From: UBA4738 sp002413305
GTDB lineage: Bacteria > Actinomycetota > UBA4738
Direction: 5' to 3'
Length of the DNA: 64,000 nt
Assembly (NCBI GenBank): GCA_036847185.1
Contig: DAIUAM010000005.1
Coordinates: forward strand, 28,630-92,629
This document shows positions 24,835-35,948 of the stretch, one piece after another; positions within the stretch are counted from its first letter, which is position 1, and the number at the start of each line of letters is the position of its first letter. The notes beneath the pieces were generated by a model that saw only the letters and a program-made list of their open reading frames with translations, did not search any database and was not told the origin of the DNA. A program made the translations under genes and the position numbers.

Positions 24835-26080
24835 CGTGAAGGACCTGGACCTCGCGGAGAAGGGTCGGGCGAGGATCGAATGGGCCGATCAGGAGATGGG
24901 CGTGCTGGCCCAGATCCGGGAACGGTTCGAGAAGGAGCAGCCCCTGGCGGGCGTACGGATCGGGGCCTGCCTGCACGTGACCACCGAGACGGCGAACCTG
25001 ATGCGCACACTCGTCGCCGGCGGAGCCGAGGTCGCGCTGTGCGCTTCGAACCCGCTCTCGACCCAGGACGACGCGGCGGCGGCCCTGTGCGAGGACCACG
25101 GCCTGCGCGTCTACGCGGTCAAGGGCGAGGACAACGAGACCTACTACCGGCATCTGAACGCCGTCCTCGACTTCCACCCGCAGCTCACCATGGACGACGG
25201 CTGCGACCTGGTGACGGTGCTCCACAAGGAGCGGCCGCAGCAGCTGACGGAGCTCATGGGCGGGACCGAGGAGACCACGACGGGGGTCATCCGCCTCCGG
25301 GCGATGGCGGCGGACGGGGTGCTCGCCTACCCGATCGTGGCGGTGAACGACGCCGACACCAAGCACCTGTTCGACAATCGCTTCGGGACCGGCCAGTCCA
25401 CGATCGACGGGATCATCCGGGCCACGAACCTGCTGCTCGCGGGGCGGACGGTGGTCGTGTGCGGCTACGGGCAGTGCGGACGCGGCGTGGCGTCGCGGGC
25501 CCGCGGGATGGGAGCGCGGGTGGTCATCACCGAGGTCGACCCGATGCGGGCGCTGGAGGCGGTGATGGAGGGCTTCGAGGCCATGCCGATCCGCGAGGCG
25601 GCTCGGATCGGCGAGGTGTTCGTGACCGTCACGGGCGACACCGGGGTCCTGGCCCGTGAGCATTTCGAGCTGATGAAGGATGGTGCGGTGCTCGCCAACT
25701 CGGGGCACTTCGACGTGGAGATCGACAAGACCGCGCTACGGGAGATGGCCACGGGCGTCCGGCGCATCCGGGAGTTCGTCGACGAGTTCAAGATGGCAGA
25801 CGGGCGGCGATTGAACCTGCTGGCCGAAGGGCGCCTGGTCAACCTCGCCGCCGCGGAGGGCCATCCGGCCGCGGTCATGGACATGTCCTTCGCCAACCAG
25901 GCCCTGTCGGCGGAATGGATGGTGAAGAATCACGAGAGCCTGATCCCGCAGGTCTACGGGGTCCCCGTGGAGATCGACCGCGAGGTGGCCCGCTTGAAGC
26001 TGGCCGCGATGGGCGTGGAGATCGACGAGCTCACCGCGGAACAGGCCGCGTACCTCTCCTCCTGGGAGCACGGGACCTAG
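24824..26080 (+). CDS. ahcY: S-adenosylhomocysteine hydrolase, short form
   Basis: A 418-residue NAD-dependent enzyme. N-terminal landmarks are GACLHVTTETANLMRTLVAG and LCASNPLSTQDDAAAAL; catalytic DDGCDLV and EETTTGVIRLRAM follow; the NAD loop is VVCGYGQCGRGVA; and the closing region is NSGHFDVEID and HPAAVMDMSFANQAL. It lacks the roughly 40-residue insertion of most bacterial AhcY proteins and the C-terminal Lys/Tyr NAD clamp, ending SSWEHGT. This short form is shared with archaea and Thermotoga. In a methanogen the short form prefers S-inosylhomocysteine, so the true substrate here is uncertain. It removes a SAM by-product for the methyl cycle. Confidence 0.92.
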   Translation: MDCDVKDLDLAEKGRARIEWADQEMGVLAQIRERFEKEQPLAGVRIGACLHVTTETANLMRTLVAGGAEVALCASNPLSTQDDAAAALCEDHGLRVYAVKGEDNETYYRHLNAVLDFHPQLTMDDGCDLVTVLHKERPQQLTELMGGTEETTTGVIRLRAMAADGVLAYPIVAVNDADTKHLFDNRFGTGQSTIDGIIRATNLLLAGRTVVVCGYGQCGRGVASRARGMGARVVITEVDPMRALEAVMEGFEAMPIREAARIGEVFVTVTGDTGVLAREHFELMKDGAVLANSGHFDVEIDKTALREMATGVRRIREFVDEFKMADGRRLNLLAEGRLVNLAAAEGHPAAVMDMSFANQALSAEWMVKNHESLIPQVYGVPVEIDREVARLKLAAMGVEIDELTAEQAAYLSSWEHGT

Positions 26081-26117
26081 GGGCGAGCCGGCCGGGATCG
26101 GGGAGAGGCGGAGCGGC

Positions 26118-26525
26118 ATGGCGACGGATGCGGAGCTGCAGGCGTTCCGCGACGCCGGCCGGACGCTGTTCTCGTTCGGCCTGGTGCGGGAGAGCGAAGG
26201 CAACCTGTCGGTGTTCGACGGATCGACGCTGTCCATCACCAGGACCGGGTCTCGGCTGGGAGCGCTGGGAGCCGCCGACCTGATCGACGGCTCCCTGTCG
26301 GGTGAGCTCGACGGTGCTTCCGGCGACCTCGACGTCCACCGGCGGCTGTACGCCGAACACGGCCCCGGCGCGGTCGCCCACGCCCACCCGGCCGGGACGG
26401 TCCCGGAGGACGGCGGCGGTCCCGGCCGGCACGGCGTCTACGTGTTCGCGCCGTCGCTGAGCGAAGCGGTGGAGGAGATCGTGCGGTCGGCGCGGGAACG
26501 GGACCGCCGCGAGGTGGCCGGGTGA
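26118..26525 (+). CDS. Compact class II aldolase/adducin-like protein (internal deletion)
   Basis: A 135-residue member of the class II aldolase fold, where about 200 residues is usual. It keeps EGNLSVF (normally GNxS), the ITRTGSRLG loop, the metal-binding HAH in AVAHAHPAG, and a tail RHGVYVFAPSLSEAVEEI that matches the late region carrying the third zinc histidine. Roughly 60 residues between these last two blocks are missing, and the usual S-x-E-x2-x-H helix reads SGDLDVH. The GTG of mtnA overlaps its stop. The neighbours PNP and MtnA suggest an aldolase step of the DHAP shunt, which splits 5-deoxyribulose-1-phosphate, but with so much missing it may be inactive or regulatory. Confidence 0.7.
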   Translation: MATDAELQAFRDAGRTLFSFGLVRESEGNLSVFDGSTLSITRTGSRLGALGAADLIDGSLSGELDGASGDLDVHRRLYAEHGPGAVAHAHPAGTVPEDGGGPGRHGVYVFAPSLSEAVEEIVRSARERDRREVAG

Positions 26526-27634
26526 GCGGCGGCCGGGTCGTCCCGGTCGAGTGGCGGGGCGACGAACCGATCCTCCGGATCCTGGATCAGCGCCGGCTGC
26601 CGCACGAAGAGGTGTACCTCGAGGCGAGGACGGCGGGGGACGTGGCGGAAGCGATCGCGTCGCTGGCAGTCCGGGGCGCTCCCCTGATCGGGGTGGCGGC
26701 GGGGTTCGGCATGGCCCTGGCGGCGGCTCGTTCGGAGGCGCCGGGAGGAGCCGCCGGGATCCTTCGGGATCTCGAACGGGCCGCGGCGGTCCTGGCCGCC
26801 AGCCGGCCGACGGCGGTGAACCTCTCCCGTGCCGTGGAGCGGGTGGGCCGGGCGGCGTCGGAGGCATCCGGGGAGAGCGCGGATGGCGTCCGGCGGGCCG
26901 CGGCATGGGAGGCCCTCCGGATCGAGGAGCAGGAGCGGGTGTCGTGCGCGGCGATCGGCCGGTTCGGCGCTTCGCTGGTTCCTCCCGGCGCGAGCATCCT
27001 CACGCACTGCAACACCGGCGCCCTGGCCACCGGCGGCGAAGGAACCGCCCAAGCGGTGATCACCACCGCCCACGACGACGGCCGGCAGGTCCGGGTCTGG
27101 GTCGACGAGACGCGCCCCGTCCTTCAGGGGGCCCGGCTCACGGCTTGGGAGCTCCAGCGGCGGGGCGTTCCGATGACGCTGGTCGCCGACTCGGCGGCCG
27201 GGTCCCTGATGGCCCAGGGCCTGGTGGATCTCGTGCTGGTCGGCGCGGACCGGATCGCGGCGAACGGCGACACCGCGAACAAGGTCGGGACGTATCAACT
27301 CGCGGTGCTCGCTCGCCACCATGGCATCCCGTTCTTCGTCGCGGCGCCGTTCTCGACGGTGGATCTCTCGACCGCGACCGGTTCGGACATCGTCATCGAG
27401 GCGCGTGACCCGGACGAGGTCGTCGCGCCGCTCGGGGTGCCGTTCGCCCCCGCCGGGACGCCGGCGTTCAACCCCGCGTTCGACGTGACGCCCGCCGAGC
27501 TGATCACGGCCATCGTGACCGACCTCGGGGTGGTGCCGCCACCGTACCGGTCGTCGTTCGCGCGGCTCGAGGGGCGTTCACCGAGTGCGGTGGCCGGTCC
27601 GGCCAGGGTGGCCGCCGGCGAGGAGCGGCGATGA
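26522..27634 (+). CDS. mtnA: Methylthioribose-1-phosphate isomerase
   Basis: A 370-residue member of the MtnA/eIF2B fold, opening methylthioribose-1-phosphate (or 5-deoxyribose-1-phosphate) to the ribulose form. Motifs are AVRGAPLIGVAAGFGMALAA, the catalytic cysteine in LTHCNTGALATGGEGTA, and the catalytic aspartate in GADRIAANGDTANKVGTYQL. The GTG overlaps the aldolase stop as GTGA. No other methionine-salvage gene (mtnK, mtnC, mtnD) is in the window, so a partner PNP/MtnA/aldolase shunt for 5'-deoxyadenosine from radical SAM enzymes such as FbiC is a plausible alternative to full salvage. The stop overlaps the next gene (ATGA). Confidence 0.92.
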   Translation: MSGGRVVPVEWRGDEPILRILDQRRLPHEEVYLEARTAGDVAEAIASLAVRGAPLIGVAAGFGMALAAARSEAPGGAAGILRDLERAAAVLAASRPTAVNLSRAVERVGRAASEASGESADGVRRAAAWEALRIEEQERVSCAAIGRFGASLVPPGASILTHCNTGALATGGEGTAQAVITTAHDDGRQVRVWVDETRPVLQGARLTAWELQRRGVPMTLVADSAAGSLMAQGLVDLVLVGADRIAANGDTANKVGTYQLAVLARHHGIPFFVAAPFSTVDLSTATGSDIVIEARDPDEVVAPLGVPFAPAGTPAFNPAFDVTPAELITAIVTDLGVVPPPYRSSFARLEGRSPSAVAGPARVAAGEERR

Positions 27635-28296
27635 GTGGCGACGCTCCGCAGATCGAGGTTCGGACGCGGTTCGAACGCTTCCCCGCTTCGTTGAAGGGCG
27701 CGTTCGTCATGCGGGGCGCGGACGGGAACCCACACGGGATCCGGCTCATGTCGGCCGGGATCTCGCGGCTGCCCGTGGGGGAGACGAGGACCTTCCCCAT
27801 CGAGGACCGCTCAATGGACGTCGCGCCGAACCGCGACCTGTTCGTGCCCTTCGAGGTGGGCATCGGGGACCTCGAACCCGGCTGGTACGAGATCCGGTCC
27901 GCCGTGAGCGTGGACGCTGCCCGGCCGCAGGAGTTCGCCAGCCGGCCGTTCGTCATGCCCTGGCCCAGGAACGACGTCCGGCGAGGGACGATCCGGGTGG
28001 GCAAGGAGCTGAGGGTGGGCAAGGCGACCTTCCGGATCGAGCGGGTCGAACTGTCGGCGGACGCGTCGACCGTGTTCTGGCACGGCGAGGGCGAAGCGGA
28101 CGCGATCGTCGTGGTGGAAGGTTCGCCGCTGGAGATGATCCCCAGGGAGGCGCTTGCCCGGCTCCCCGCGCCGCGACCGAGCCCGGAACGCCGAACCGTC
28201 TCCTATCCCGTTCCCAGGACCGCCCGGTCGGTGGCCGTCGCCGTCCGGCTGCGCTCCGGAGACGGTTCGGATCCGCTCCTGGTGACTCCGGCCTGA
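27631..28296 (+). CDS. Hypothetical beta-rich protein
   Basis: A 221-residue protein of unknown family whose ATG overlaps the mtnA stop. There is no signal peptide or membrane helix. The sequence alternates short strands (FERFPASLKGAFVMRGAD, DVAPNRDLFVPFEVGIGDLE, GWYEIRSAVSVDA) and a second unit after RRGTIRVGKELRVGKATFRI, suggesting two beta-sandwich domains. It belongs to the salvage operon by overlap, but nothing shows a catalytic site. A 59-nt gap follows before comF. Confidence 0.55.
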   Translation: MSGDAPQIEVRTRFERFPASLKGAFVMRGADGNPHGIRLMSAGISRLPVGETRTFPIEDRSMDVAPNRDLFVPFEVGIGDLEPGWYEIRSAVSVDAARPQEFASRPFVMPWPRNDVRRGTIRVGKELRVGKATFRIERVELSADASTVFWHGEGEADAIVVVEGSPLEMIPREALARLPAPRPSPERRTVSYPVPRTARSVAVAVRLRSGDGSDPLLVTPA

Positions 28297-28355
28297 CCCG
28301 TCGCCCCATCCCCGCGGGTCGGGGGTATGTCACAGGTGGTCGCTATGGTGCGTTC

Positions 28356-29129
28356 GTGTTCGCCGAGCTGGTCGACGTGCTGTTCCCCCGCCGGTGCCTG
28401 GGGTGTGGGGCCGGTGGATGGCCGTTCTGCGGGGCCTGCCTGGCGTCGGTGGCGGTCCTGTACGGCCCCGGATGCCGGACGTGCGGGCGGCCCCTCGAGG
28501 TCACGGTCGATCGCTGCCCGGACTGCCCACCGGGAGACGTCGGGTGGGCGCGTTCCGCCTTCCTGTACGAAGGCCCGGTCCGCCGGGCCCTGTTCAGGCT
28601 CAAGTTCTCGGGCGTGCGCTCGGCCGCCGCGGCCCTCGCCCCGGTCATGGTCTGGGCGCTCACCAGCGGGCCCGGGCCGCCTGCGGGCATGCCGGCCGAC
28701 GAGCCGGCGTGGACGATCACCTGGGTCCCGCTCGGCCGGCGACGCAAACGGACCCGGGGCTACGACCAGGCGGAAGCGCTCGCCCGGGCCGTCGGCTCGT
28801 GCGCGGGATGGCCGGTGGAGCGCCTCCTGGCGCGGCGGGTCGAAACCTCGCCTCAGGCCCAGCGGTCCGGGGCGGATCGCCGCCGGGCCCTGCACGGCGC
28901 ATTCCGGGTGATCGCCCGGCCGCCTCCGCGGATCCTGCTGATCGACGACGTTCTCACCAGCGGTGCCACGGTCGCCGAGTGCGCCAACGTGCTCCGACAG
29001 GCCGGTGCGCTCGACGTGGGTGTCCTCACCGCGGCCCGATCGCTCGGGAACGGCGTGCCGGGGCGTTGCTACAATGCCCAGGGACTTCCGCCTGGGTCTG
29101 TGGTTGCCCGGGAGATCGCCTCCCGGTAG
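28356..29129 (+). CDS. comF: ComF-family phosphoribosyltransferase-like protein
   Basis: A 257-residue protein. The N-terminus carries a zinc-finger-like cysteine set (PRRCLGCGAGGWPFCGACLA, then CRTCGRPL and CPDCPPG), followed by LFRLKFSGVRSAA, typical of ComFC, and a phosphoribosyltransferase fold with the PRPP loop ILLIDDVLTSGATVAECANV. In competent bacteria ComFC helps DNA uptake, but in most lineages the role is unknown. The GTG at 28356 follows a TATGGT element by six bases, consistent with a leaderless start; upstream extension would read out-of-family sequence. A structured intergenic region and HPF follow on the same strand, the classical neighbourhood of the raiA RNA motif. Confidence 0.85.
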   Translation: MFAELVDVLFPRRCLGCGAGGWPFCGACLASVAVLYGPGCRTCGRPLEVTVDRCPDCPPGDVGWARSAFLYEGPVRRALFRLKFSGVRSAAAALAPVMVWALTSGPGPPAGMPADEPAWTITWVPLGRRRKRTRGYDQAEALARAVGSCAGWPVERLLARRVETSPQAQRSGADRRRALHGAFRVIARPPPRILLIDDVLTSGATVAECANVLRQAGALDVGVLTAARSLGNGVPGRCYNAQGLPPGSVVAREIASR

Positions 29130-29131
29130 TC

Positions 29132-29345
29132 GATGCCAGTCGCAGGCGAAACGACCCACGTAAGGTGACCATTGGTCGCTGAGCATGGTGCGGCTTAGAT
29201 GTAAGCCCTGCCCCGGGCGGGGAGACCCATCCGGGAGAAGGCGCTAAACCGCCTCTTGGGCGGTGACCCCCTCGGCAGGCGAGTGTGGGGCCAAAGACCA
29301 GGTCAGCCAGGCGGGAGTCCCTCGACCGGCCGGATCGGATGCACC
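29132..29345 (+). ncRNA. Candidate raiA-motif structured RNA upstream of HPF
   Basis: The 233 nt between comF and the HPF gene hold several clear hairpins: GGCTTA/TAAGCC around GATG near 29194, CCCC/GGGG around GGGC near 29210-29222, AGGCG/CGCCT around CTAAAC, and CGCC/GGCG around TCTTG, with longer-range pairing possible. It is far more structured than a normal leader. The raiA motif is a large RNA known upstream of raiA/HPF genes, often next to comF, in Firmicutes and Actinomycetota. I base the call on position and visible stems and have not matched the consensus. A promoter for it could lie near the comF end. Confidence 0.55.
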
Positions 29346-29362
29346 ACGAGAGGAGATGGGGA

Positions 29363-29731
29363 GTGGATCTCTTCCTGAAGGGCCGGGGCGTCCAGATCAC
29401 CGATCAGATCCGCCGGGTGGCGGAGCACAAGCTCGCCAAGCTCGAACGGTTCGACCCGGATGGGCGCCGCATCGAGATCGAGGTCATCGCCGAACGCAAT
29501 CCGCGTATCGACGGCAGCCATCGCGTCGGGGTGGCGTTCGAGACCCTCCGGCACACGTTCCGGGCCGAAGGAGCCGGCCACGACATCGATTCTGCGCTGG
29601 ACCAGGTGGTCGACCGGCTCGAGAAGCAGATCTCGACCTACCGGGGCAAACGTCAAAGCCGGTTCACAGGGCGAGGGAATCGCGTAAAATCCCCTCGGAC
29701 TAGCCCCCTGGAAGCACGCAGTTCTGAGTAG
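29363..29731 (+). CDS. Ribosome hibernation-promoting factor, short form (RaiA/HPF)
   Basis: A 122-residue HPF-family protein, which binds the small subunit near the decoding site and silences idle ribosomes. It begins VDLFLKGRGVQITDQIRRVA and shows the betas and helices of the ribosome-binding domain (KLERFDPDGRRIEIEVIAER, HRVGVAFETLRHTFRAEGAG, DIDSALDQVVDRLEKQISTY). The C-terminal half of long HPF is absent; only a basic tail follows. The GTG at 29363 is chosen because an AGGAG site lies about 8 nt upstream. Two earlier in-frame ATGs lack such a site and would read into the RNA candidate. Confidence 0.85.
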   Translation: MDLFLKGRGVQITDQIRRVAEHKLAKLERFDPDGRRIEIEVIAERNPRIDGSHRVGVAFETLRHTFRAEGAGHDIDSALDQVVDRLEKQISTYRGKRQSRFTGRGNRVKSPRTSPLEARSSE

Positions 29732-29774
29732 GCAGTTCCGCCCGGTCCGGGGGCCCGAGAGAACGGACGGTCGA

Positions 29775-30476
29775 GTGCCAAGCGAATCCGGCAGGAGACA
29801 GACGGCGGGACTGGACGGTGCCCTCCGGGTGCTGATCGTCGATGACCACGCGCTGTTCCGCCGCGGGCTGCAGATGGTCCTCAAGCAGGAGGAGGACATC
29901 GAAGTCGTCGGCGAGGCCGGCGACGGCCATGAGGCCGTGGGCAAGGCCCAGGAGCTCATGCCGGACGTGATCCTCATGGACGTCCGGATGCCCCGGCGTT
30001 CGGGCATCGAGGCCACCCAGCAGATCAAGGACGCTCTCCCGCACGTCAAGATCCTGATGCTGACGATCTCGGACGAAGAGGTCGACCTCTACGACGCCAT
30101 CAAGGCCGGCGCGTCGGGCTACCTGTTGAAGGAGATCTCGATCGACGAGGTCGCCGACGCGATCCGGAGCGTCTGGCAGGGCCAGTCCCGGATCTCGCCG
30201 TCCATGGCCTCGAAGCTGCTCACCGAGTTCGCCGCCATGTCCAAGCGCGCGGACGAGCGCCAGCAGCTGCCGGCGCCCCGGCTCACCGAACGCGAGATGG
30301 GGGTCCTGAAGCTCGTCGCGCAGGGGCTGAACAACCGCGACATCGCCAAAGAGCTGTTCATCTCCGAGAACACGGTGAAGAACCACATCCGCAACATCCT
30401 GGAGAAGCTGCACCTGCACTCCCGGATGGAAGCGGTGGTCTACGCCGTACGCGAGAAGCTGCTCGAGATCAAGTAA
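29775..30476 (+). CDS. LuxR/NarL-family response regulator
   Basis: A 233-residue two-domain regulator. The receiver domain (about 17-135) has the acidic pair D23-D24, phospho-acceptor D69 in ILMDVRMPRRSG, the Thr of LTISDEE and a conserved Lys in GYLLKEIS. The DNA-binding domain (about 165-233) is the LuxR helix-turn-helix: LTEREMGVLKLVAQGLNNRD, IAKELFISENTVKNHIRNIL. A GTG start and no adjacent histidine kinase make it an orphan regulator here. It lies between hpf and secA, a conserved actinobacterial position. Targets are unknown. Confidence 0.9.
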   Translation: MPSESGRRQTAGLDGALRVLIVDDHALFRRGLQMVLKQEEDIEVVGEAGDGHEAVGKAQELMPDVILMDVRMPRRSGIEATQQIKDALPHVKILMLTISDEEVDLYDAIKAGASGYLLKEISIDEVADAIRSVWQGQSRISPSMASKLLTEFAAMSKRADERQQLPAPRLTEREMGVLKLVAQGLNNRDIAKELFISENTVKNHIRNILEKLHLHSRMEAVVYAVREKLLEIK

Positions 30477-30554
30477 GGACACCTCGCAGCTCGGATCGGT
30501 CACCCCGACGGGTCTGGTCCATGGCACTTCTGATCCCTAGCCGTACCCCGCTCC

Positions 30555-30560
30555 TATAAT
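30555..30560 (+). promoter_or_regulatory. Consensus -10 element for secA
   Basis: TATAAT, a perfect -10 hexamer in a GC-rich region. Transcription would start near 30567, after the in-frame ATG at 30564, which supports the TTG start of secA at 30621. No good -35 is visible. Confidence 0.6.
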
Positions 30561-30620
30561 CGGATGGCAGGCCGGATGTTCGGCCTGCCCAACCCACGAT
30601 CATCAACGAGGAGTTCGAAC

Positions 30621-33317
<2,697 letters not shown>

Positions 33318-33331
33318 GTCTGCGGACGACG

Positions 33332-34457
33332 ATGAGCGAGTACACCGAGAGGATCGAAGACCTGCGCCGCCGGGTCGCCAGCGCGAAGGAGTACCTTTGA
33401 CGTCGAGGCCAAAGGGGCCGAAGCGTCGAAGCTGGCCCGCGAGCTCTCCGAACCGGGTGTGTGGGACGACCCCGCGCGTGGCCAGCGGCGGACCACCCGG
33501 CTGTCCCGCCTGAACGAGGTCGTCGAACGCCACGCCCGGCTCGAGCGGCAGCTCGACGACTTCCGGGCCGCCGACGAGCTCTTGAGCGACGAAGACGACC
33601 CCGAGCTCCGCAAGGAACTGGAGGACAAGCTCTCGAGCATCGAGGCCGAGCTCGAACGCGTCGAACTGGCCAGCCTGCTCTCGGGCCGGTACGACGCGAA
33701 CGACGCCATCGCGTCCCTACACGCCGGGGCGGGCGGCATCGACTCCCAGGACTGGGCCGACATGCTCCTTCGGATGTACCTGCGGTGGGCCGAGCGCGAG
33801 GGCATGCAGGTCGAACTCGACGAGGTGCTCCCCGGCGAGGAGGCCGGCATCAAGAGCGCCACGTTCACCCTCCACGGCCCGAACGCTTACGGCCTTCTCA
33901 GCGCGGAGCGCGGGGTCCACCGGCTGGTGCGACTGAGCCCGTTCGACCAGGCGCACCGACGGCACACCTCGTTCGCCTCGCTCGACGTGATCCCCCTGCT
34001 GCCCGAGGAGGACGACGAGGACATCGAGATCGACCCGAAGGACCTCCGGATCGATATCTACCGTTCGACCGGGCCCGGCGGTCAGTCGGTGAACACCACC
34101 GACTCCGCCGTGCGGATCGTCCACCTGCCCACCGGCATCCAGGCCGCCTGCCAGAACGAACGCTCCCAGCTCCAGAACCGCGCGGTGGCCATGCGGATCC
34201 TGAAGTCGCGGCTGGCCGACCTCTACCGGCGGCAGCGCGAACAGGAGATCGAGAACCTCCGGGGCGAACGGCGGGACATCGAATTCGGCTCCCAGATCCG
34301 TTCGTATGTCCTGCATCCGTACCGGCTGGTGAAGGACCACCGCACGAACCTGGAGATCGGCAACGTCGACGCGGTGCTGGGCGGGGACATCGACCGGCTG
34401 ATCGAGGCCGAGCTCCGCCGCCGGGCCACCCAGGCCCGGGGCGACGGCCGGGGGTAG
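33332..34457 (+). CDS. prfB: Peptide chain release factor 2 with programmed +1 frameshift
   Basis: The release factor for UGA and UAA codons. The first 22 codons from ATG 33332 end in a CTT TGA stop, and the rest (from GAC at 33399) lies in the +1 frame, giving 374 residues after the shift. Landmarks are the SPF tripeptide in LVRLSPFDQAHRRHTSF, which reads the stop codon, and GPGGQSVN with the GGQ that triggers peptide release. The shift lets RF2 levels control their own synthesis: scarce RF2 leaves the ribosome paused at TGA so it slips. It begins 15 nt after secA. Confidence 0.94.
33386..33401 (+). promoter_or_regulatory. Programmed +1 frameshift site of prfB
   Basis: AAGGAG (33386-33391), a three-base spacer TAC, the slippery CTT and the in-frame stop TGA followed by C. 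This is the classical internal Shine-Dalgarno plus CUU-UGA-C layout. The weakly terminated UGA-C context favours pausing and the shift. Confidence 0.92.
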
Positions 34458-34459
34458 GC

Positions 34460-35800
34460 TCAGTCGGCCCCGGCGACCTTCAAGATGGGCCGGACCGGCG
34501 CGGCCGTGTCCCGCGGCTTCAGCGTCTGGAAGATCATCTCCGAACCGCCCACGTACTGGACGTCCATCACGATCAAGCCCATCCGTTCGAGCTCCTGCCG
34601 AAGCGTCCGGCGCGTGTACTGGTTGATGTGCTCGGTGGCGTACCCCGATGGGAAGACGATCTTGTAGATGCCCTCCAGCGTCCGCCAGATCCACCGGCCG
34701 TAGTCCGGGGTTCCCAGGATCAGCATGCCCCCCGGCTGGAGCACGCGGACCATGTCCGACAGGTCGATCTGGTCGCGCGGGATGTGTTCGATCACCTCGG
34801 AGCTGATCACACAGTCGAAAGCGTCGTCGCGGAAGGGCAGTTCCATCAGCGAGGCCTGGACGAGCTGGCGGCCCGGCGCCCGCAGCCACCGCAGCTTGCG
34901 GATCTGCATGTCCATGCCGACCGCCTGGGGAAGGCTTTGCACGATCCGGGACGAACCGCACCCGATGTCCAGCAGGCGGGTCGAACCGTCCGCCAGCTCG
35001 CGGATCACCCGGAACCGCGCCCGCTGCCAGTAGCGCTGGAGCGGGATCCACGAGTCGAACGCCCGGTGGTCGTAGTCGGCCGACTTCACCGAGTTGCGGA
35101 GCGCCATCAGGCGCCCGAGGGTCCTGACGTACCCGATCCCGAGCTCGGCCAGCCGGCCGCTCTCCCACAGGCGCGACTGCCGGTAGAACAGCGGCACCTC
35201 CTGGATCTTCCATCCCTGGGCGAACGCCTTGACCAGGACCTCCTGCAGCGAGTCCAGACCGGGCGCGTCCACCGGGCCGATGTCGTCGATCACCCGCCGG
35301 CGGTACATGCGGAACGCGCTCGACAGGTCGTTGTGGGGAAGGGCCAGCGCGGTTCGGTAGATCCGGTTCAGCAGGCGGCTGAGGAACCTGCGCGACAGCG
35401 GCATCTCGGCGACCGCCCCCGGCACGTATCGGGAGGCGATCAGCACGTCCGCCTCCCGCCGTCGCAGCCAGAGGGTGCGTATGAATTCGGGATGATGCGA
35501 GAAGTCGGCATCGAGCGTGACGATCCACGTGCCGCGGGAGGCCGCCAGCCCCGCGTTCAGGGCCGCCCCGTAGCCGGGCTCGTCGAACCGCACGACGCGC
35601 GCGCCCGCCCGCTCGACGAAGGACTCGGCCGGATCGCCCGCCGGGAGCACCACGATGACTTCGGCGGGGCCCGATTTCAGCGTGGAGAGCGTGTCGGCCA
35701 GCCGCGGAAGCAGCTTGCCGAGGTTGTGCTCCCCGTTCCACACGGGGACCACGACGGACAGGTCGAACTCGTTCCGTGCTTGGATGGGGCGGTCGGACAT
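34460..35800 (-). CDS. Fusion of GT2 glycosyltransferase and SAM-dependent methyltransferase
   Basis: A 446-residue protein starting MSDRPIQARNEFDLSVVVPV behind AGGAGG. Residues 12-225 are a GT2 domain like dolichol-phosphate mannosyltransferase (VVVPVWNGEHNLGKLLPRLA, TLDADFSHHPEFI with a DAD metal site, SRYVPGAVAEM, SSAFRMYRRRVIDDIG). Residues 255-446 are a class I methyltransferase (RLLDIGCGSSRIVQSL, SSEVIEHIPRDQIDLSDMVR). The combination suggests transfer of a sugar to a lipid carrier linked with methylation, or two steps of a glycan pathway in one chain. It is divergent from ftsE and converges on prfB. Confidence 0.85.
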   Translation of the reverse strand: MSDRPIQARNEFDLSVVVPVWNGEHNLGKLLPRLADTLSTLKSGPAEVIVVLPAGDPAESFVERAGARVVRFDEPGYGAALNAGLAASRGTWIVTLDADFSHHPEFIRTLWLRRREADVLIASRYVPGAVAEMPLSRRFLSRLLNRIYRTALALPHNDLSSAFRMYRRRVIDDIGPVDAPGLDSLQEVLVKAFAQGWKIQEVPLFYRQSRLWESGRLAELGIGYVRTLGRLMALRNSVKSADYDHRAFDSWIPLQRYWQRARFRVIRELADGSTRLLDIGCGSSRIVQSLPQAVGMDMQIRKLRWLRAPGRQLVQASLMELPFRDDAFDCVISSEVIEHIPRDQIDLSDMVRVLQPGGMLILGTPDYGRWIWRTLEGIYKIVFPSGYATEHINQYTRRTLRQELERMGLIVMDVQYVGGSEMIFQTLKPRDTAAPVRPILKVAGAD

Positions 35801-35948
35801 CAGCGTGGCCTCCTGAGGTGGAACGAGTCTATCGGACGGGCCCCTGCATACGCATGACCCGGATCGTTGATTCCCTTGGTGCCTGGCCTTTGGTAGCATG
35901 CTGGCGCGCCAACCACGCGTCTTCCTCCTCCGATGGGACCCTGAACTC

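Noticed and set aside
30564..30620. ATG at 30564 as secA start
   Set aside because: It lies before the expected transcript start from TATAAT, has no ribosome site and no family homology. TTG 30621 has GAGGAG.
35867..35899. TTGATT ... TAGCAT as an ftsE promoter
   Set aside because: The 21-bp spacing is too long and the hexamers are weak.
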